Source: Scleromitrula shiraiana
Taxonomy: Eukaryota; Ascomycota; Leotiomycetes; Helotiales; Sclerotiniaceae
Direction: 5' to 3'
Assembly (NCBI GenBank): GCA_028455995.1
Contig: JABELC010000008.1
Span: forward strand, 1,115,501-1,179,500
Length of the DNA: 64,000 bases
Shown here: in pieces, positions 59,381 through 64,000 of the stretch
How the letters are laid out: every line of letters begins with the position of its first letter
How positions within the stretch are numbered: position 1 is the stretch's first letter
Made by a program: the position numbers and the translations under genes
The notes under the pieces: generated by a model
Told to the model about the DNA's origin: nothing
Seen by the model: the letters and a program-made list of their open reading frames with translations, nothing else
Database searches by the model: none

Positions 59381-60651
59381 ATGTCGAACACCCATACCGA
59401 CGTTCTTCTCGTAAGTTTTCATTGTTTCTGAAATTTGTGTGGTCGAAAGATATGCTTTTTTGCCTCTCTGCGTCAAATAAGTGAAGGATTACCGTTACAA
59501 CATAGACAAGTGCTTCGGATCCCTAAACCTGATTTATATTCACAACTTGAAGGCTCTCAATTTTACTCTTAACGACACTATCTAATTGATACAATTAGGC
59601 CGGAGCCATCGCTGCTGTGACGGTTGATCTGCTTGTATACCCTCTAGATACACTTAAGACTCGATTTCAAAGTCCAGATTACAAGAAAATCTATTACGAT
59701 GCATCCAAGAATGCCATTAAGCGTGGGGTGCTCTTTCGAGGTCTCTACCAAGGAGTTGGTAGTGTAATATTGATCACGATACCCTCATGTAAGATATATT
59801 TTTCGAGAAGCCAATATTGTCTTGTTAATTTATTCGTAGCAGGAGCATTCTTTACTACTTATGAAGGGATTAAATCTGTCTTGACCAAAGCAAACCCAAT
59901 ACTCAGTGGATCAAACACTCCACTGATACCTCAACCTTTAGTTCACAGCGCAGCTTCGGCAGCAGCGGAGTTGGTATCGTGTTTTATACTTACGCCAGCA
60001 GAGGTGCTAAAGCAAAATGCCCAAATGATCCGGCGTCCTGCTCATTCCTCGGCATCAGCAACATCCACTGCAATTCAGTCTTCTGTCACGCTACAGGCTT
60101 TGAAGCAATTCAAAAAACCTTCGCAGTTGTTTAGAGGATATACTGCACTTGCTGCTCGCAACTTACCATTTACTGCTATGCAATTTCCCATGTTTGAGCA
60201 TTTGAAGATGTCGATAAAGGATTATAGGAAGGACAGAGGAACTTTGACTGGCGGGTTGCTGGAAACAGCAACTATAACCGCAATAAGTGCTGGTAGTGCC
60301 GGATCCATTGCTGCCGTAATTACAACTCCAGTGGATGTCGTGAAGACGCGAATCATGCTTTCAGCAGCAGGAGAGGATTCAGAATCGGAGGCGAAGAAGA
60401 AGGTCGAAAAAGCCAAAAAGAAAGGTCAATCTCTTGACAAACTTGCTGATAAGAAGGGAGCGACGAAAAAGAGTGGTTTAACTGTGGTAAAAGAAGTAGT
60501 TGCGGAGTCTGGGATTAAAGGGCTGTTTCGAGGTGCGGTACTTAGATCAGTCTGGACGGCGCTGGGTAGCGGTCTTTATCTCGGAGTTTATGAGAGCGGA
60601 AGAGTCTGGTTGGGAGATCGACGAGAGGCTAAAGATGATGGACGTCAATAA
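59381..60651 (+). CDS. pet8: mitochondrial S-adenosylmethionine carrier (PET8/SAMC)
   Basis: Inner-membrane carrier exchanging cytosolic S-adenosylmethionine for mitochondrial S-adenosylhomocysteine. Three exons (30-bp first exon, introns 59411..59598 and 59789..59839) give 343 residues. It has three carrier repeats, each with the Px[DE]xx[KR] signature: YPLDTLKTRFQ, TPAEVLKQNAQ and TPVDVVKTRIM. SAMC-type features are the start DVLLAGAIAAVTVDLLVYPL, FRGLYQGVGSV, TIPSSGAFFTTYEGIKS, FRGYTALAARNLPFTAMQFP and GLFRGAVLRSVWTALGSGLYLGVYE. A Lys-rich insert (about residues 260-290, EAKKKVEKAKKKGQSLDKL) interrupts repeat 3 and is longer than in yeast. The ATG used gives the short family N-terminus; another ATG 11 bp upstream is out of frame. 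Confidence 0.92.
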
Positions 60652-62132
60652 GTTGATGATAGTGGATAGAACTTATCAATAAGTTCATTGCTCCACCATC
60701 ATATTCAATGACCCAGCAACTAGAATTTTGGAAGCAACACTGTATAATAGACACGGATCACCAGGAAAAATTAATTTGTTATTAACACCCTAGCTCTCCC
60801 GAGAAGATATTCCATACAAACACCCAGCGCACATATCATGAAGAAAGCATATCACTTAAGATCCCATCCTTCAGTTCATCCGATTCCACAAGCCTGTGTA
60901 TCTTCAGATGAAACTAAAGAACCAAACGGTAGACATCTAATTGGTTTAAGTGATTCTGCCCAAGCCCCAGAAGAAGATAACGACCTGAGCGGGCCAGTCT
61001 GCAGATGATCAATTGAATGTGTGGAGTCACCTGGGAAGTTTGGTCCACAAACGGATAAAATATGAATTTTCTTTTGGATTGATGTTCGAAAAGCAAAATA
61101 AATCACCGTAATCGCTTGAGATACCTGATATATCTGAATGCTATACTACATTATGATGAGGTGATATTACCTTTAACATTCGGAATTTTCAGGAAAAGTA
61201 AACAGGTGGGCAAAAAAATATGGTATGAATAACGAGTTTGCAGGATTGGAAACTATTTGCATTAGCGATAGTTTGACATAGTGGCAGATTTGAAAATAAA
61301 ATGGGAGTTGGAGAATTCGCTTCCTCGCCCCTTCCCCCCCCTCCTTAACCTCGTCTCAACGAAGACGAGGAGGTACTCAAAAGATCGTGTTCTAGATTCC
61401 AATTGCATTTCGATGCTGAACACCAGTAACGTGATGTAACCTGACAACCCATCTGTTGTCCCAATGTTTATAATACGGGTACGATGTATTTTCTTAAAAC
61501 ATGAGATGTGATAAATTGATGCATTTATAAGTATCGACGCTCCTCACAAAATATATGGAAAGTTTTCTTCATCCCAACAATATTGTGGAAGGTTCCGCCA
61601 ACAAGAGCATTCAATTCGATTCAATTTAATTCAAAGAGATCTCTTTGTATGGTGAAGTTAAGGGGTGGTTTCAAGAATAGTAACTTCAATAATGTCGATG
61701 AAACAATTATAATAAAGAAAGACGTGATTTTCAAGACCCGTGAAATTGCGCAATGGATATGACAATTTGCACTATCTTGTACCATTTAATGCAGGGCACC
61801 CCGAAAATAACCTTGTGTAGCAATTTTTTCCCTCTTGCGCAATAAGGTGCCTATTTGATTGATCGATTGATTGATAGATAAGTATGTATATGTTTGAGCA
61901 AAGTCTCTTAGTACACATTTCTCTCTTGACTCTTCCTTCCTATACTTTTTTTTTCATTCTTATTCCCAACTTTATTGTCTAGATAGTGTTTGTACGAAAT
62001 AAATTTGGCAAACATCTAGGCTATTTCTCCTCGGCGCTTCTCAAAATACCTATTCCAAGTCTTCCTGTCTTCATTTTCCTATATACTCTTGAGTTCCTAT
62101 TGAAAAGAAGATAAGTATACTTTTGGTTTAAG
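60652..62132. other. 1.5-kb intergenic region
   Basis: Between the carrier gene's 3' end and the next promoter. AT-rich, including C/T-rich 61320-61350 and GATT repeats near 61857..61875. No gene or RNA is supported. Confidence 0.5.
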
Positions 62133-62991
62133 ATGGCAGTCGTTACATCTCCCACATTATCGTTTGACGCCATTGAGCGTCAAAACATTTCCAGGGCACT
62201 CGAGGCTGCTCCCAGCCTGCAAAATTCCATTCCGGATACCAAAATTGATAGTCCTAGCGAGGAGCGTTATTTGGTAGTTTCTCCATACGATGAGCAACCT
62301 CATCTTTTAGACCTCGAAACTTTGGATACGGCAAATCAGTTGCTTGCTAAGGCTCTTGTTGGAATGAAGTGCTTAAGAGAAGATTATGCAACCGCTCCTT
62401 ACGTGGAGACTTTCAACGTAAGTTTTTTAATGATCTATTTAAAAATGATTTGTCCAGTTGACTAACATGTGCAGTGGTCAGAAATTATAGATAGTCTTCG
62501 GGAGCTGGCAAGAACTTCCAACTATACATGGAAAGAACAGTCATTCTATATCGTAGCATTTAGATCCATGGTCCCACCTTCCACTGTCCAAAGATACTCT
62601 GATCTTGGCACCTTGGATAAAGCCGCACATGCAGAGGCAACAGAGAGTGGTGGATTTCTCAAGTAAGTGAAATGCGTGGGAATACCACAGTCCACACTAA
62701 CAATTTCTTAAGATATTGGTTTGGAACACCTGATGAAAATGGTCGAAATCTTGCGACTTGTGTTTGGCGTACTCTCCATGATGCTAGAATCGGGAGTGTG
62801 GGTGCTGCACATCGTGTGGCTGCCAATGCTGCAAGACATATGTACACCGAGTGGAAAAGTAAGCATTCTTCTCTATCACTTACCCATAATGTTGATTCGC
62901 CCTTGGCTAACTAAACCTTTTAGTTGAACGCCTGAGACTTCTCATTAAGGACGATATAAATGAATGGGAAATCAAGGAATGGGTCGACTAG
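62133..62991 (+). CDS. UPF0643 family protein
   Basis: Four exons (introns 62418..62474, 62663..62712, 62859..62923) give 228 residues. The family is known from fungi and has no assigned function. Characteristic stretches are PYDEQPHLLDLETLDTANQL, YVETFNWSEIIDSLRELA, WKEQSFYIVAFRSMVPPSTV, LGTLDKAAHAEATESGGFLK, YWFGTPDENGRNLATCVW, GAAHRVAANAARHMYTEWK and IERLRLLIKDDINEWEI. The arrangement YWFG then ATCVWR with a conserved basic RLLI tail could suggest an acyltransferase-like (GNAT) fold; that is my speculation. No signal peptide or membrane span. All splice sites are canonical GT-AG and the frame closes cleanly. Confidence 0.85.
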
Positions 62992-63528
62992 AATACTGAT
63001 TGAAGCCTTTGGATGTCGCAAATTGCGTTCCTTTGATTGGATTTTGTCTGGAATGATGCATAGTTCTATACAGCGCATGGCGTATTGGAGTTGGCGTATA
63101 GACTCAGTCGGAATTTGCGAATTTTATATAGATACCAATAGACCACAATAGAAGAGAGCAGTTTTGTGCTTAAGTTCACCTAGACATTATTTTCAGAAAC
63201 ATATGGACATATATATAGTAATAACGAGTTGATCTATTTCTGAATGTCTGTTCAACAAAATAAAGACATTTAAATGTTTAGAGCAAACTTACGTTGTTGA
63301 GATCTGGAAGAGACGGATTTCGCGGGGTAAAGTTTCGCTCTCACACTAGCGTGGTAAAATGCCAAGACTTCGCACACAAATGAATAGATTCGTCTACACA
63401 AAAATTCCATATTTTTGCGACAACGACCACTATACACCGCGACCTTCTGCCTCCGTATCAGAATTTCTCGAAGTGCCAGCAAAAATCACCTGGAAGTCTA
63501 CGATCAAAATTTTGAGTCGTATTTCATC
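62992..63528. other. intergenic, eIF3h promoter
   Basis: 537 bp between co-oriented genes; should hold the eIF3h promoter and leader. No gene seen. Confidence 0.5.
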
Positions 63529-64000
63529 ATGGCAGACGCTTCAAATAATGAGGTGCTTTTGCACTCAGTTCAAGTTGAAGCATTGGTATGAATCAAGATG
63601 CACAAAAGCATCACTCTTAACTAATTTGATCTCTAGGTCGTTATGAAAATAGTCAAGGCCTGCGCAGCTTCATATCCCACTACAGCAACTGGATCTATTG
63701 TCGGCATGGACGTGAACGGAACTCTACAAATTACAAACTCCTTCCCATTCCCCACCGCAGATATCTCATCATCAGATTCTCACCCAAATGACCACATGGC
63801 CGCATCAAACATCGCCGCTGCAGCACCAAGATCTAAAGCAAATGTTCTTTACCAATCTGAGATGATCAAGTACTTGAAAGAGGTTAACGTCGATGCGAAC
63901 AATGTTGGATGGTACACAAGTGCGAACATGGGCAATTTCATTAACGCCAATCTGATCGAGAACCAATTTTTCTACCAAAAGGAACCTAATGAGAGAACTG
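63529..64000 (+). CDS. eif3h: translation initiation factor eIF3 subunit h (5' part)
   Basis: First exon of 57 bp, intron 63586..63636, then an open second exon running off the window end; 140 residues are visible. MPN-domain protein of the cytosolic eIF3 complex, needed for 40S recruitment and reinitiation. Visible blocks: the opening NNEVLLHSVQVEALVVMKIV, GSIVGMDVNGTLQITNSFPF and NVGWYTSANMGNFINANLIE. As expected for eIF3h there is no JAMM metalloprotease HxH signature in the visible part, so it should be a structural MPN- subunit. Truncated only by the window. Confidence 0.9.

Overview
The window is nuclear DNA of a filamentous ascomycete. The protein genes carry short GT-AG introns of about 40 to 190 bp, are AT-rich outside exons, and encode recognisably fungal families (HET-domain protein, CCH1 calcium channel, NTO1, ARE2-type sterol acyltransferase, UPF0643). 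From remembered protein style I would guess Leotiomycetes, near Botrytis/Sclerotinia/Monilinia; that placement is inference. Exon chains were built by hand from splice sites; every complete chain given closes in frame from ATG to stop.

Layout. 0.2-3.9 kb (-): NTO1-like PHD protein of a histone acetyltransferase complex. 4.5-12.4 kb: an accessory stretch with a broken MFS transporter, a HET-domain gene, a membrane protein with a degenerate J domain, a wrecked metallo-beta-lactamase gene and a small orphan two-exon gene. 13.2-15.3 kb (-): sterol O-acyltransferase. 16.1-18.1 kb (-): low-complexity acidic protein. 19.2-21.4 kb (-): ferroportin-type iron transporter with an acidic N-terminus. 23.2-23.5 kb (-): small Ser-rich protein. 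23.5-28 kb: gene-free and rich in microsatellites. 28.0-34.6 kb (-): CCH1 calcium channel, five exons. 36.05-38.75 kb (+): WHIM/PHD chromatin protein. 40.7-43.5 kb (-): eleven-exon conserved fungal protein of unknown function with an 11-nt microexon. 43.5-51.7 kb: an unusually dense microsatellite landscape holding only the NHP6-type HMG-box gene. 51.7-64 kb: gene-dense housekeeping block with TIM54, NAA15 (NatA), MIX23-like, the mitochondrial S-adenosylmethionine carrier, UPF0643 and the 5' end of eIF3h.

How the genes relate. There are no operons. Three genes act on chromatin (NTO1, WHIM/PHD, NHP6), three on mitochondria (TIM54, MIX23-like, SAM carrier; the last two share a 315-bp divergent promoter), and three at membranes in lipid or metal homeostasis (ARE2, ferroportin, CCH1). 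The 4-12.4 kb stretch looks like a degrading accessory island: two of its five genes are clearly broken and a dispersed repeat lies in it.

I found no tRNA, rRNA, CRISPR array or intact transposon. Nothing here clearly amounts to a new biological system; the most unusual items are the membrane-anchored J-like protein, the double-damaged metallo-beta-lactamase gene, the dispersed repeat pair, the perfect hairpin upstream of NHP6 and the microexon gene.
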